This document shows, one piece after another, positions 38,560-51,489 of a DNA stretch of 64,000 nucleotides. A program made the position numbers and the translations under genes. The notes below the pieces were generated by a model that ran no database searches, was not told the origin of the DNA, and saw only the letters and a program-made list of their open reading frames with translations. The stretch spans positions 599,109,335 to 599,173,334 of the forward strand of contig NC_081415.1 in assembly GCF_030272615.1 (NCBI RefSeq), given 5' to 3'. Positions within the stretch are counted from its first letter, which is position 1; each line of letters opens with the position of its first letter. This DNA is from Cryptomeria japonica. Taxonomy: Eukaryota > Streptophyta > Pinopsida > Cupressales > Cupressaceae.

Positions 38560-40339
38560 CTTTCTCATGCAAGAACTCAAAAAAATTCTCGAAAGAATGT
38601 TGCACATACTTAGAGGAGTGTGATCTATCACCACTCATATAAAAATGATACTCCCTAATTATCTTCTTGTCCTCTTCTATACTATCAGGAGCATATCTAT
38701 ATGTAATGTGAACAAAAATAGCAATCTGGACTGAATTGTAGTACTGAGACTATACCTCATTCCGTGGTTGCAATGTATAGTTCTCTGCAAAATCAACCAC
38801 CGATATAATAGTGCCAATTGGGAAAGAGTTCTTATACATCCTGAACTGTTGATCTAACCACTGAGACCTATGGGTGTGCCTTGCATACTTGTAGAAAAGA
38901 TTTTCCTTAAAATCCAAAATAAAATCAGCAATACTCACTTCTCTTGAGACTAATTCGCATCTAGAACCTTCACCTCCACTCTTCAAATTATATTTCATTG
39001 TCTCGTATCTTTTTTTCTCAACATAATTATTTCCAAACTCGTGATTGCCCTCATGAAAACATGAAACAAACTTTGACAACCCACCGCATTCTGAGCACTT
39101 CTCATTCAAACAATCATTTCTATAGAAATAGCAGCCATCATCTCTAGGGCATAAAAATAGATCTTGCAAGTCTCTTCATAATCTCGGAAATAGCATTGCA
39201 CCACACTCCTGCAACATCTCATTAGTATGCATCGTAGAACGAATATGACATAAAAGTTCATGGTACATTGAAAACTCCACATGGTACTTGCAACAACAGG
39301 TATTGCGAATCTTAAGAGGAACACAATAAAATGGTTTCAAAGATTCAAAGGCCTTTACATTGAGTGACACTCTAGAATTAGAGTGCCAAAATTGTTGAAT
39401 CTCTTCCTTCACATTGTCAGTCAACTTTCTATCAACATGTGGAAGCCTCCCACCAAATGCCCATGTATCTTGTTGAAGTGGATCGTCAAGTCTTTGTCTT
39501 CATGCAAGTGCTCTATCCAAAGTTTTACAGTTTATGTTAAAATCAACACAAGTTTGTCTCATTTGATGAGCCTTCCTCAATTGATGGCTTATTAAGGAGG
39601 TTGTAATCACTCTTCGAGTGGCTCTCTTATCTCTTTCTTTGGTATTCTTTCCAATATAATTGAGAGCATCAAATAGATTTTTTGCAATAATAGAATTTCT
39701 CTCCGTCTTCTTGTTCATACGAATCTTCAATTTGTTTAGCAATGGTCTCATCTTTATCATCTTTAGAAATTGAACAAAGAGTTGGCATTGCTTGGTCAAT
39801 GTCTTATTGCTAAAATTTTGGTTGAAAAGTTTTGTACCCCACAACCGAACGGTTCTTATTGACCTCTTGCCTTCAAGATTCACAATAATGTTCTCATCGA
39901 TTTCAAATAACCATTTTGGGGTTCTTGAAGGTCTTGGATTTGGAATTTGTCTTTCATCCATGAGAGGGTCTTCATTTCTAAAGTAATTAGGTGTTACATA
40001 TGGTTCACTTGGTGAGGCAATTCCACCTTCAATGTTAAAGTTTTCCACATTTTCACCTCCTATGTCAAAATTTTTCACATGTTGAGCATTTTCATTATCA
40101 CTTTCAACATTTTCAAAATTTTCAATATTTTCACTTTCAAAATTTACATTTTCATTTTCAATAACTTGTGGCAAATTTTCAATTTCAATTTCCTCTTCAG
40201 TTGAAGTAACATTAGCAATATTTAACATACCTTGTCTTCTCCTCCTATGACATTCTCTATCTCTTTCTCTATACACTTCAACTTGGTCATTTGAAAGTTT
40301 TCTTTTGCGTTTAGACTTCCGACGACTACTACTCCCCAT
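38560..40339 (-). pseudogene. E2 gene A: transposase-like protein, nearly full length, broken
   Basis: ATG at 40339 after a TGTGTAG acceptor (40352-40346), as in E1. One frame of about 585 codons has only three stops: TGA 39500 (E1 has Arg), TGA 39176 and TAG 38750. All fit C-to-T change. Order: basic tail (SRRKSKRKRK), acidic Asn/Glu repeats (ENVNFESENIENFEN), the PKWLFEIDENI block shared with E1, a helix-turn-helix-like part ending TLDRALA, WAFGGRLP, and a Cys/His part (NTCCCKYHVEF..ELLCHIR). A zinc-type CLNEKCSECGG follows. A core has SVVDFAENYT, with a likely catalytic Asp, and HFYMSGDRSHSSKYVQHSFE, with another acidic site. This resembles DDE-type cut-and-paste transposases of uncharacterised plant and animal elements. 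I cannot name the superfamily. Confidence 0.78.
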
Positions 40340-40712
40340 TTCCCTCTACACATATGCTCCTTCGTGATTGACAATGTAAGTTTTCACTTTAAGAATCTCC
40401 CAAAAGCACAAATTTGTCTCTAGCTGTTTGAAACCCTGTGATCCTCGATAGAAAACATAGGACCTAGACTGTCAGCCGTTGGAATCTACAGAATGGCCCA
40501 CAAACCCTTTTTTTCTTGGTTTTTAGTACTAAAATTAGATATCGGATTTTGTCCGATATCCGATTTTTGTACAAAAATATGTGGTCCCCCAAAAAAATTC
40601 CTGTTGCCGCCATTTATGAACTGTTGCCACCATTTATGAAGTAAACTGCCACATGGCAGAAATCTGATATCCGATTAAATTAGATATCGGATTTTATTGG
40701 TCATATTTTAGA

Positions 40713-40718
40713 GAGAGA

Positions 40719-40773
<55 letters not shown>

Positions 40774-40828
40774 GGAGAGGGAGAGAGGGAGAGAGAGAGA
40801 GAGGAGAGAGAGGAGAGAGAGAGAGAGA
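40713..40828. repeat. (GA)n microsatellite, left arm of the foldback
   Basis: Nearly pure GAGAGA with a few GG steps. Its complement stands at the right arm, 42885-42966. Confidence 0.95.
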
Positions 40829-40849
40829 TTTTCTTAATTCCTTTGTCTT

Positions 40850-42881
40850 AAGGGGTCATATGGTGTCTTGTGACACCATCGGACCCCTTAAGACACCAAA
40901 TCATGTTGTTAGGGGTCATATTGTGTCTTATGGGGTCGTAGGACACAATATGACCCCTAACGACATGATTTGGTGTCTTAAGGGGTCCGATGGTGTCGTT
41001 AGGGGTCATATAGTGTCCATAGGGGTCATATGGTGTCCCATGAACCCTTATGACCTCTTAGGACACCATATAACCCCTAATGACACCATATTAGGTCGCT
41101 TTGGGTCATATTGTGTCCTAAGGGGTCATATTGTGTCTTAAGGGGTCCTATGGTGTCCCAAGACACCATACGACCCCTATGGACACCATATGACCCCTAA
41201 CGACACCATAGGACCCCTTAAGACACCAAATCATAACATTAGGGGTCATATTGTGTCTTACAGGGTCGTAGGACACAATATGACCCCTAACGACATGATT
41301 TGGTGTCTTAAGGCGTCTGATGGTGTCGTTAGGGGTCATATGGTGTCCCATGAACCCTTATGACCTCTTAGGACACCATATGACCCCTAATGACACCATA
41401 TTGGGTCGCTTTGGGTCATATTGTGTCCTAAGGGGTCATATTGTGTCTTAAGGGGTCCTATGGTGTCCCAAGACACCATACACCATATGACCCCTAATGA
41501 CACCATAGGACCCCTTAAGACACCAAATCATGTCGTTAGGGGTCATATTGTGTCGTACGACACAATATGACCCCTAACAACATGATTTGGTGTCTTAAGG
41601 GGTCCCATGGTGTCGTTAGGGGTCATATGGTGTCCATAGGGGTCATATGGTGTCCCATGAACTCTTATAACCTATTAGGACACCATATGACCCTTAATGA
41701 CACCATATTGTTGTGTCCTAAGGGGTCATATTGTGTCTTAAGGGGTTCTATGGTGTAAATATGACCCCTAACGACATGATTTGGTGTCTTAAGGGGTCCT
41801 ATGGTGTCACAAGACACCATATGACCCCTAACGACACCATAGGACCCCTTAAGACACCAAATCATGTCATTAGGGGTCATATTGTGTCTTATGGGGTCGT
41901 AGGACACAATATGACCCCTAATGACATGATTTGGTATTGTTAGGGGTCATATGGTGTCATGGGACACCATAGGACCCCTTAAGACACAATATGAACCCTT
42001 AGGACACAATATGACCCAAAGCGACCCAATATGGTGTCACTAGGGGTCATATGGTGTCCTAAGAGGTCATAAGGGTTCATGGGACATCATATGACACCAT
42101 AGGACCCCTTAAGACACCAAATCACGTTGTTAGGGGTCATATTGTGTCTTACGGGGTTGTAGGACACAATATGACCCCTAACGACACAATTTGGTGTCTT
42201 AAGGGGTCTTATGGTGTCACAAGACACCATATGACCCCTAACGACACCAATCGGCCCCTTAAGACACCAAATCATAACATTAGGGGTCATATTGTGTCTT
42301 ACGGGGTCGTAGGACACAATATGATCCCTAACGACATGATTTGGTGTCTTAAGGGGTTTGATGGTGTCGTTGGGGGTCATATGGTGTCCCATGAACCCTT
42401 ATGACCTCTTAGGACACCATATGACCCCTAATGACACCATATTGGCTCGCTTTGGGTCATATTGTGTCCTAAGGGGTCATATTGTGTCTTAAGGGGTCCT
42501 ATGGTGTCCCAAGACACCATATGACCCCTTAGGACACAATATGACCCAAAGCGAGCCAATATGGTGTCATTAGGGGTCATATGGTGTCCTAAGGGGTCAT
42601 AGACCACAATATGACCCCTTAGGACACAATATGACCCAAAGCGACCCAATATAGTGTCATTAGGGGTCATATGGTGTCCTGAGAGGTCATAAGGGTTCAT
42701 GGGACACCATATCACATAACTATCATTAGGGGTCATAGTTATGGGTTGTAAGACACAATATGACCCCTAACGACATGATTTGGTGTCTTAAGGGGTCCTA
42801 TGGTGTCCCAAGACACCATATGACCCCTAACGACACCATAGGACCCCTTAAGACACCAAATTGTGTCGTTAGGGGTCATAT

Positions 42882-42885
<4 letters not shown>
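40850..42885. repeat. 2-kb array of palindromic 16-20 base units (GGGGTCATATGGTGTC)
   Basis: Units of TTAGGGGTCATATGGTGTC and the reverse complement GACACCATATGACCCCTAA alternate for 2 kb with small variants (ATTGTGTC, GGTCCTATGGTGTC, GGTCGTAGG). Higher-order inverted stretches of 100-200 bases recur. Readings in any frame are repeats of MTPNDMIWCLKGSYGV type and are artefacts. Confidence 0.97.

Positions 42886-42966
<81 letters not shown>
42885..42966. repeat. (CT)n microsatellite, right arm of the foldback
   Basis: Almost pure CT, complementary to the GA tract at 40713-40828. Confidence 0.95.
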
Positions 42967-43150
42967 AAAATATGACCAATAAAATTCGATATCCGATTAA
43001 ATCGGATATCGGATTTCTACCATGTGGCAGTTTACTTCATAAATGGCAGCAAAGGGAAATTCTTTGGGGACCGCAAATTTTTGTACAAAAATCGGATATC
43101 GGATAAAATCCGATATCTTATTTTTTCCGATATCCAATTTTTGTACTCAA

Positions 43151-43976
43151 ATTTTCAAATTTCAAATTTCGGCTCGGGAATGCTTTGGTATTAGGCTTGG
43201 AAGTGACAAGCCTGGAAAGTCAACTGAAAAAAACGTGTTTTTTAGTATTCCTTGATTTTCCAAATTTTACACTGGTGGCTGATGACTTTTTTTGTAGCCA
43301 AAATTGATAAAACGAAAAGGGTTTTTTAAGGACGTTCCCAGCTTTCCAACAATATAAGGCTTGTCTTATTTCAACTTTAGTAAATAATTATTATTTATTT
43401 TCTAATTGAATTCTGACAATAGTCCTGATTGATATACAGATTGAAAAACACTCATAACTTTCAAACGATATAACATTTTTTGAAACCGAAACATGCATCA
43501 CATCCTATGCTAAGGTTTTGACCAAGCTAAGGTGGTCAGACATAAGAGTTTCTGAATTTCTGAAAAGCTGTAGTAAAAAAATCATAAATAATTATTTAAT
43601 TCATAAAAAAATAAAAAAATGTGTCACATCCAGACATGAGTCTAATACTTATATTATAAATATTATAAAAAAATATTAATATTTGATTGTGATTAGGGTG
43701 GTCAGACATACGTCTACTTCTTATTTTTTTCCTGAAATTTTAGTACCACTGCATTGAAATTTGAAATTTCATCAAACAGGATTTTTTTTTTCCAAAAAAA
43801 AACTAGTAGCTTAGAAACTACATTCAATTTTCTATATATTCTCTTCTTACATATTTTAAAAATAGTGTTCACAACTTATTCAAATTTTCATGTCAAGTTG
43901 CATAACTCTGATTTTTCTGAAATTTCATTGCCACTTAAGGGCCTGTTTTGGCACACCATGATCCTGCACATACCCA
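43151..43976. other. E2 A-side terminal region
   Basis: Noncoding DNA between the foldback and the right TIR. Reversed, its outer part resembles the outer left end of E1, including GTAGTTTCTAAGCTACTAG next to a T run. This homology beyond the TIR ties the two elements to one family. Confidence 0.65.
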
Positions 43977-46900
43977 AAGAGTGTTAACTGGTTTGGGCCT
44001 CTTTCTTCCAGATCAATCTTTCACGAAGATCACTATTCCTAAACACACTTGGAATGACTTTCCTTCCATTAGGAAGCCACAACTACATCTTATGGATTTT
44101 GAGCATTCAAGTGAGTCTCAATAGTCATTTGTTCCTGCACCCCCTCCTTCTCAAGATGATTTGGCTTTAGATTTTCCCCTCTTCAAAGCTTCCATTTGTC
44201 AAACTCATTCTTAGAAAGTATTTGTGCTTAAAAATCCTAACTTGGTAAGGTGGGGAGGTCGCCCAAGAAGAAAAGAATGACAAAAAAACTAAGAGGTCCA
44301 AGCAGGTTTCCAATCCACACTGGATGATAAGTTATGCCCTAGGAGAGTGAATGGCTCTCCGGGCCAAATATGAAGATTGTCTCTTGGAATGTTAGGGGAT
44401 TGAATGCCCCTAACAAGAGACGCCTCATCAAGTCTCAAATCAGCAATTGTGGGGCGAATATTCTCCTAATACAAGAGACCAAATTTTTAAATGCGTCTCA
44501 AGATCAACCTTTAAAGAGTTGGAAAAGTTAGAAAATACATTGCATCACAGTCAATAGGTGCTTCGGGAGGAATCACAATTCTATGGAATGAAAAAAGTGT
44601 TTAGATTACTTCTCTTCTCTTCCAATTCTATGGAATGAAAAAAGTGTTTAGATTACTTCTCTGCTCTTCCAAGCTAATTTCATCGAAGTGGAAGCCACAT
44701 GATCCTCATTTGCTTCGTTTCAATTATTTTTAGTATATGGCCCAAACTCAATAATGGGGAAGAAATATGTTTGGGATTCAATTACACTCTTGCTTACTGC
44801 CCTTATAAACCAATTATAATTGTTGGAGATTTCAATGCAATCTTGTCTTTAAAAGACAAGTCGGCTGGGCATTATTCCTCCTTTCAAAACTATGCAAGAT
44901 TTCAATGATTTGTCAACAATAATTCTCTTAAAGATTACATCCCTACTAATGGAAATGTTACCTATAATAATAGACGAAAAGGCTTCCTAAACATAGCTAA
45001 GAGATTGGATACATTTTTCATAAATCCAACATGGCTTGCAATTTTTGGTTCTCCACTAGCACAAATTCTAGCTTTAACTAGATCATATTAGTTTGCAATT
45101 TAAATCACTACTTCTCTTGCTATGGGAGTTAAAAAATCAGTAGGTTCTTTCGAGGTTGAGAAAATGTTTCAAGATGTTACATTCTTTCCATTGCTCAGAG
45201 AATGGTGGATAAGCTCCCCTTTTTTCCATGAATCTAGAATGTATCAATTTGGTAGAAAGTTGCAAAGGTTAAAATCAAAGATTAAATTTTGGAATAACAT
45301 AGTTTTTAAGAATATATTTAGATAAAAAGAAGAAGTGGAAAACAAAATCGCACAGCTTAATGAGGAGATCATTTAAAAGGGCATCAATGATCAATCTTTG
45401 CAGGTTCAGAAGAAACTGAATGCACAACTAGAGGATATTCTTCTTAAGGAAGAAATATATTAGAGATAAAAGTCTCATGAACTGTGGTTGCAAGAAGGTG
45501 ATCGAAATACGAAATATTTTCATGCTTTAGCTAAAATGAGGAGAGAAAACAATCCCATCACTTAGATTAAAGATTCTTTAGGGAATGTTATTTCTGAGAG
45601 AGAGGGTATTCATAAAGAAGGTGTATTATTTTTTTTCTACATTATTTGTTGATGTCTCTAATAGAGATGATGATTTAACAACAAATCTCTCCAGTTTTTG
45701 CAACACATTCTAGAGTTATTAAGTGATCAAGACAATGAGGATCTCATGAAGCCTTTCACCATTGAAGAAATCAAGCAAGTGGTCTTCTCCATGCATCCAG
45801 ATAAGGCTTCGGGCCCTGATGGATACACTACCTTATTTTTCCAAAAGTGTTGGACTTTTTTGGGAGAATATATTTGGAGAGTAGTTGAGGAGTCTAGGAA
45901 AAATAGCAACATGCTAAAACCGTTTAATACCACGCACATTGCTTTAATCCCAAAAATGTCTTCTCCTTTGTCCTTTGCAGATTTTAAACACATAGCATTG
46001 TGTAACACTATTTATAAAATCATTACTAAATCAATTTCAATTAGGTTGGCAAGGTTGATTCCTAATATCATCCCACAACAAGGAGGTTTTGTTTTGGGTA
46101 AGGAAACTTCAGAAGGTGCATTGGTGGCACATGAAATAATTCAATTAGTGACAAAACATAGCAAGGAGACCATGGTGGTTAAATTGGACATGGTGAAGGC
46201 ATATGATAAGGTCAGCTAAGTATTTCTTCAACAAATTCTTACCAAATTTGGGTTTAATACTAAATGGTGCAAGTGGATCCTCTCTTGTTTATCAAGAGCG
46301 AAATTCTCAATTCTAATCAATGGCTGCCTATGAGGCTTCTTTTCTCCCTCCCAAGATGTTAGACAGAGTGATCCTCTATCTCCTTCTCTATCCATCATCA
46401 TGACTGAGGCCTTAAGTATAACGGTTTCATCTCAACACTCATTGGGGTGTTGGAAGGGTATTTTCATTCCCTAATCAAATATTGGTGTCACCCACATTTT
46501 GTTTGTAGATGACACAATTTATTTTGGGGAACCTTCCATGAGGGAAACAAAAGTTATCAAGGAGGTTCTAGATTTGTACTGTCAAGTGTCAGTACAAAAG
46601 GTAAATGCTTCAAAATCCAAATTTTCTTCTTAAATTACTCTTTCTCTTTGTCAAGCAGATTATCAACTGCTTTGGGGTTCAAACAAACATCTCTTCCTTG
46701 TAAATATCTGGGGATTCCTCTTTTTGCAGGAGGAAATAAAAGAATTTTTTGGTTGAATATTATTTCTTCTATTCAAAATAGAATCTTGTCTTAGAAAAAT
46801 AGTTGGCTTTCTCTAGAAAGGAGGATCCTTTTGATTCGAGTGGTGTTGGCAACAATTCAAAATTATATCATGGTACTTTTGCCAATGTCAAAAATGGTTG

Positions 46901-47580
46901 AGGTGGAAATTGAATTCTGAAAAAAACTTCCTATGGAAAGGTAATAAGAATCCGCAAAACAAGATACATTTGTTAGCTTGGGAGAAAGTATGTGTTGCAA
47001 AGTGTTTTTGGAGGTGTTGGGATTCACAATATTGACATGAGAAACAAAGATTTGGGTTCCAAGTTAGTCTGAAAATATTACGAGAACAATAATTCTTTAT
47101 GGGCTTCCATATTCAAAGCAAAATATCTAGATTCTAAGGAACCATACATGATTTTTACAACTTTGGATCCTCCAAAGGGATCTCAAATGTGGAACTTCAT
47201 GTTAACATGTAGGTAGTTTTTCATCCCTAACTTATCTTGGTTAGTTCATGATGGCATCAAAGCATGCTTTTCGAAAGACTCTTGGAACAATTTTCCTCCT
47301 CTGGATAATATAGAGGGTCTTGAGGAAATTGAAAGAGTGTTGAAAAGGGAATGGGGAAATGGTACTTTGGTAGTTGAGAGGGAGATGACACTTTGGAGCG
47401 TGGAAGGAGGTCTTGCCATAAAGGAAAGGTTATTCCCACACTTCAAAGGGGTAGTAATGAAAGGAATAAAGGAATAAATTTTTTTGGAGTTCTTGAGAGG
47501 ACAAGACCCATGTAACATGTTACCAAGACCCTGCCATAGACATAAGGGCCCATGTTCATGAGTTGATGGGGAGGGATTGA
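43977..47580 (+). pseudogene. LINE 2 ORF2 remnant: endonuclease and reverse transcriptase
   Basis: Continues LINE 2 after E2. An ATG at 44370 starts the typical endonuclease N terminus, MKIVSWNVRGLNAPNKRR, with LLIQETKF; VGDFNAI follows at about 44826. Reverse transcriptase lies at 45735-46215 (KASGPDGY, LIPKM, FKHIALCNTIYKI, LDMVKAYDKV) and the active-site FVDDTIYF at about 46503. The zf-RVT part and RNase H were not identified and the 3' end is vague, near 47580. A local 57-bp duplication (44581-44694) and many stops mark decay. Confidence 0.82.
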
Positions 47581-47589
47581 CCACACTTA

Positions 47590-48940
47590 ATCAAGGATTA
47601 AGCATGTGCAAATGCTTAGGGGGTGAACAACTGAGAGGGGTGGGGGGGGTGAAATAGTTGTTAGCAAATTATGTGAATTTAAGCACTTAAAACCTTATAC
47701 CGATATAACTAATTAAGCATTAAAACATAAGTGAAAACTAGAGAACCAATACCATGCAACCATAACACATAACACCATGATTTGTACGTGGAAAAACCTC
47801 AACGAGGAAAAACCACGATGGGAAACCCTACCCACAATTAGATGATACTTCTGCAACAAGTATATGATTACAATAGGGGCCGACACATGCAGGAAGGTAC
47901 ACTGCCTAGAGCGCATTGCTCATCACAATGGAGTCTCATTGACTACAGAGATGCCAACCACCTCAAGATGTTTGGACTACAATCCAGAGAGATGAACTAT
48001 CGGTGATAGCATCAAACATGCCAGATTACAGTTCCGGTTAAGCTCAATGCCAGAGGTCTAAAACCTCTTACCTAATCCCAACTCGATCACCTATGATTGA
48101 CCAAATCCTCAAAACACATGATTATTACATTATTCGCTCCTTGCCCATCCTATCTGATCTACAATGAGATCTTACATACATTTATACCAACCCAAGACCT
48201 AACCAATTAGGTCGGCCACACAAATGATAATACAATAGATCCATTACATAATCCTGAAATGAAATTATAACACATGTCGGCCTAAGGCCAAAAAAACATC
48301 ATCCAATCAATAAAATATTCCGAAAGCGCATCAAAGGATACACCAACACGTTTCATGCAAACTGGTCCATAACCTAGATAGCACCGGACCTAAATTAGAT
48401 CCACACATGCCAGAGAAATGACACCAATCAGATGAGGCACAAACACAATCACCATCAACATACTGAATCCTTTCTAGAAGCTGCACCAACACCACTTATG
48501 CATTACATCAAAGATCTTCAATAAAGCTCTGTCGGTGAAACCCTTACTAGATCAATAAAGATAGCTTACTAGAACATAAGATAGCATTCGATCATCAAGT
48601 CTATACCAACTGGCTAAAACATACTTTAGAAGCATATGGACCATCCATACAAACATATTCCATCAACCCGATCATACCAGTGACAATCAACTGATTATCT
48701 ACCCAATCCAATCCATCTACCAGAAGCCAATAAACAACCAAAACAACGAGTGTTGACATCAATGACAAAACATCAATGCAACACATAATCAATTCCATCA
48801 TATGGCCAACATGTAGAAGATATGTACAAGACATATAAAGTGTGGATATTAAGGGTGACGATGGTGTTATAACCTAGTGGATCGATGACTTGAAGGCAAA
48901 CATGATGTTTCCATAGTCAAGTTGAAACCCAAGATGGATT
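47590..48940. other. Unassigned, possibly an unclassified interspersed repeat
   Basis: Starts with a G-rich AGAGGGGTGGGGGGGGTGAA and includes GTACGTGGAAAAACCTCAACGAGG. It has no open frame of interest. The even composition differs from the AT-rich flanks, which suggests a noncoding element. Confidence 0.4.
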
Positions 48941-48948
48941 GATGGTGT

Positions 48949-49239
48949 CACAGGGGCTTCACTGTCTAGGCAATATTATATCATGTGCATTCATATTGGG
49001 GAGTTTAATATCCCAAAAATGAGGGTACAATATATTGCCTATTGGTGAAAATTGAGGGTTTTCGGCTATGAAAAAATACAATATTTGGTGAAAATAAGGG
49101 GGCTTTTAATTTGGGCTATGTATTGGGAGGAGGTGACAAAAAAGGAGTTTAGGGCAATATTTTTTGAAAATAGGGGGACTATTTAGTATTTCATGAACAC
49201 ACATGCTATAACCCAGGCTTACTAAGTGAAGCCCTCGTG
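48949..49239. mobile_element. 291-bp MITE with 8-bp TSD GATGGTGT (hAT-like)
   Basis: The left end CACAGGGGCTTCACT and the complement of the right end, CACGAGGGCTTCACT, form an imperfect TIR that continues with AGGC/AGCC and CATGTG.(A/T)TTCAT for about 50 bases. GATGGTGT lies directly on both sides (48941-48948, 49240-49247). An 8-bp duplication with a short GC-rich end fits the hAT superfamily. No coding capacity. Confidence 0.82.
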
Positions 49240-49249
49240 GATGGTGTAT

Positions 49250-51489
49250 TGTTGATTTGGAAATGATATATCCCAAAACAATACAAGGATTAGGAAGGAT
49301 AAATCCTAATGATGATAATTGGATTGTGCTCAAGGCTTGCAACAAGGTTGTGAACAAGACCAAAGATGTGATTGGGTAAGTCATCATTTGATTGGATAGT
49401 TGGAGTGGATGGAGAGAATTTGCATGCAATTTTGGATTGTGGGGAGCATTGGGATTTATTGGATGACATTGATACTATGATAAGGATTTGGGAGATGGAA
49501 GTATTATGAGATAATGGTTGGGAGATGTAGGATAGGGGGATACAAATGATTAGATTAAGAGATGAAGGTATGAGATAGGGTATGGTGAGGAGAATTAGAT
49601 GAGTGGTGGGTGTGATAGAGTCTCCAAGGACTATGGCATGAAGGAATAAGATGCCCCATTTTAGATATTTCATATGTGATGAGGCACTAGGAGGCATAAG
49701 ATAAGATGGATAAGGTGATGGGAGGATAAGGGAGATAGATGGATGATAGGATAATGACTAGATAAGGGATATGAGGATGGGTGGGTAAGGAATATGAATA
49801 TATGTGGAAGGAATATATGGATGGGAGGAAGGAAGGACAAATAGGAGCTTGGATGAATGAAAAGAGTGAAAAAGGGACATGAGTGCCAAAAGGTTTCTAG
49901 TCCATGCATAAATGATTCCCCCTTTTTTATCCCAAGTGTAGAGTGAAATTGGATGGAGGATTTACATGATGTCTTTTTGCTAGGTTACCATCGTGACACT
50001 TTCCAAAGGTTCTTGTTTACCAAGTTTTCAACTTCAAATGAAGTTCTCTTTACTTTATTTTTTATTTTTTTGGAACAATATGGGATAGAGAAGGATCATG
50101 GTAAGTGGATAAGAATATAGGATGATAAAGAGATGGATGAATGACTCAAGCATCTAATTTTACGTCAAGATAATAGAGGTCCATTAGGAGTGATCATTGG
50201 ATGTTGGTACAACCTTATTAGGAAGGGTGGATTATGCAAATGCATGCATTAAAGGGTGTAATGTACCTTGTACAAAAAATGGTCAGATTTGAAACCTTTA
50301 GGACCTTAAAAGCATATTTATAATAAATATTAAACACACAAATTAGGTGAACAAGAATGTCTACTCAATCACACCAAACTAAAGTTGAAATTTTGTGCAA
50401 CTAATATAAAATGTTGAAAAAAGATTTTGACATAGATTTTACAACATTTTTCAATTAAATACATATGATAACAACACTATATAATCTTTTTTGCAACTTG
50501 AATCAAAACAAAGACCAAACTAGAAGCCAATACACACATTGAAGCATCAACAACTATTAAGGTTACTCATTAAACTTCACACCACTATCCTTATTCAAGC
50601 TATACATGGAAACCACATGTAAAAAGTGCAGCAAGCCATGGCCTCAAAGCTGTACACTTTTGTAAATTCAAATTACAAATAAACCCAAAATCATGTAGGA
50701 ATAACATGGATCATCCTCATTATAAGGAGAGTGCATCCATAGGAATATTTCAGTTTGGAGCATTAAAAGGAATTGAAATAGCATTAGTCTTCAATATTCA
50801 TCCATTATCATTAAGGAAATTAAATCAAAGGAATTGACCTAGGAGAACCCAACCCTTGTGATTTAGAGTTCTCCATAAGGTATTTCACAATGCTACCAAT
50901 CAACACACTTAAATAAATATCAAAATTTGAGGTGACACAGTTTTTAGTATCCCAAAGTCTACCATACCAATCATGTGGGCTATAGGAACAAATCCACATA
51001 TTAGAAATATTATATAGAGTGTAGGTTTGATCTTGAAAAGTGTGAACTTGAAAGTTACACAATTTTGTAATTGCCATAACTCCTAAACAATGAACATTAC
51101 AAAGATATTACATTCTGACCTACCCATACTTTTATAACTATCACAATTTCAAAACGATGAACATATCAAAGGTATTGTTGTGAATATTTATGAACCAATT
51201 CTCTACAACATCCATATTTAATTTGTTGTCCTAAATTTTAAAACTAAATACCATATATCTCCTTATGCAATTTCCAAAAAAAGTGTTCTATATTTATAAT
51301 TGATTAAATTTCCAAATTAATTAAATCCAATTGTACAACCTTGATAGGAAGATTTTATTCTCTTAAAATATTTTACATTCATATTGAAAGTGACAAGTAA
51401 TGATAATGAATTAGAAGAAATAACATCATACAAAACATTGTAAATATAGATATAGTAACTTTGATAGGTGCACTACTCTACAAAGGGGC
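49250..51489. other. Intergenic, purine-rich then AT-rich, no gene seen
   Basis: 49440-49900 is rich in GGATGG, GATAGG and GGAAGG steps. The rest is AT-rich. Readings on the minus strand lack domains. Confidence 0.5.

Larger units (their letters stand above)
40510..43150. repeat. Giant foldback in the A-side end of E2
   Basis: The left arm (about 40510-40830) and right arm (about 42885-43150) are inverted copies over roughly 250-300 bases. Shared blocks in order are TTTTGTACAAAAAT, TGTCCGATATCCGATTTT, CCATTTATGAAGTAAACTGC, CACATGG.AGAAATC, GATATCCGATT, TTATTGGTCATATTTTAGAG and a GA/CT microsatellite. Between them is a 2-kb array of short units in both directions. If single-stranded, the whole 2.6 kb could fold back. 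Confidence 0.9.
31922..43976. mobile_element. E2: 12-kb DNA transposon with two convergent genes, TSD AAAG
   Basis: The left end GGGTTAGTGCAGGATCAAGG (31922) matches the complement of the right end, GGGTATGTGCAGGATCATGG (from 43976), at 17 of 20 bases. AAAG stands on both sides (31918-31921, 43977-43980). The insertion splits LINE 2 between ORF1 and ORF2, an independent proof of the borders. Contents: B-side end with GATATC palindromes and an AT array, gene B (32916-34835, plus), a spacer with two satellites, gene A (40339-38560, minus), and an A-side end with a 2.6-kb foldback. It has the same plan as E1 in the opposite orientation. Both genes carry stops, so it is inactive today. Confidence 0.92.

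Noticed and set aside
40850-42885. CRISPR-like array of short repeats
   Set aside because: Units alternate in orientation, spacers are not unique, and the DNA is plant nuclear; it is a palindromic satellite.
40770-42975. Several open frames with MTPNDMIWCLKGS-type repeats on both strands
   Set aside because: Translation of a palindromic array; the same words appear on both strands, so they are not coding.
49142-49909. Minus-strand open frames in the purine-rich region
   Set aside because: Low-complexity Ser/His/Ile/Pro readings overlapping each other and the MITE, without a domain.
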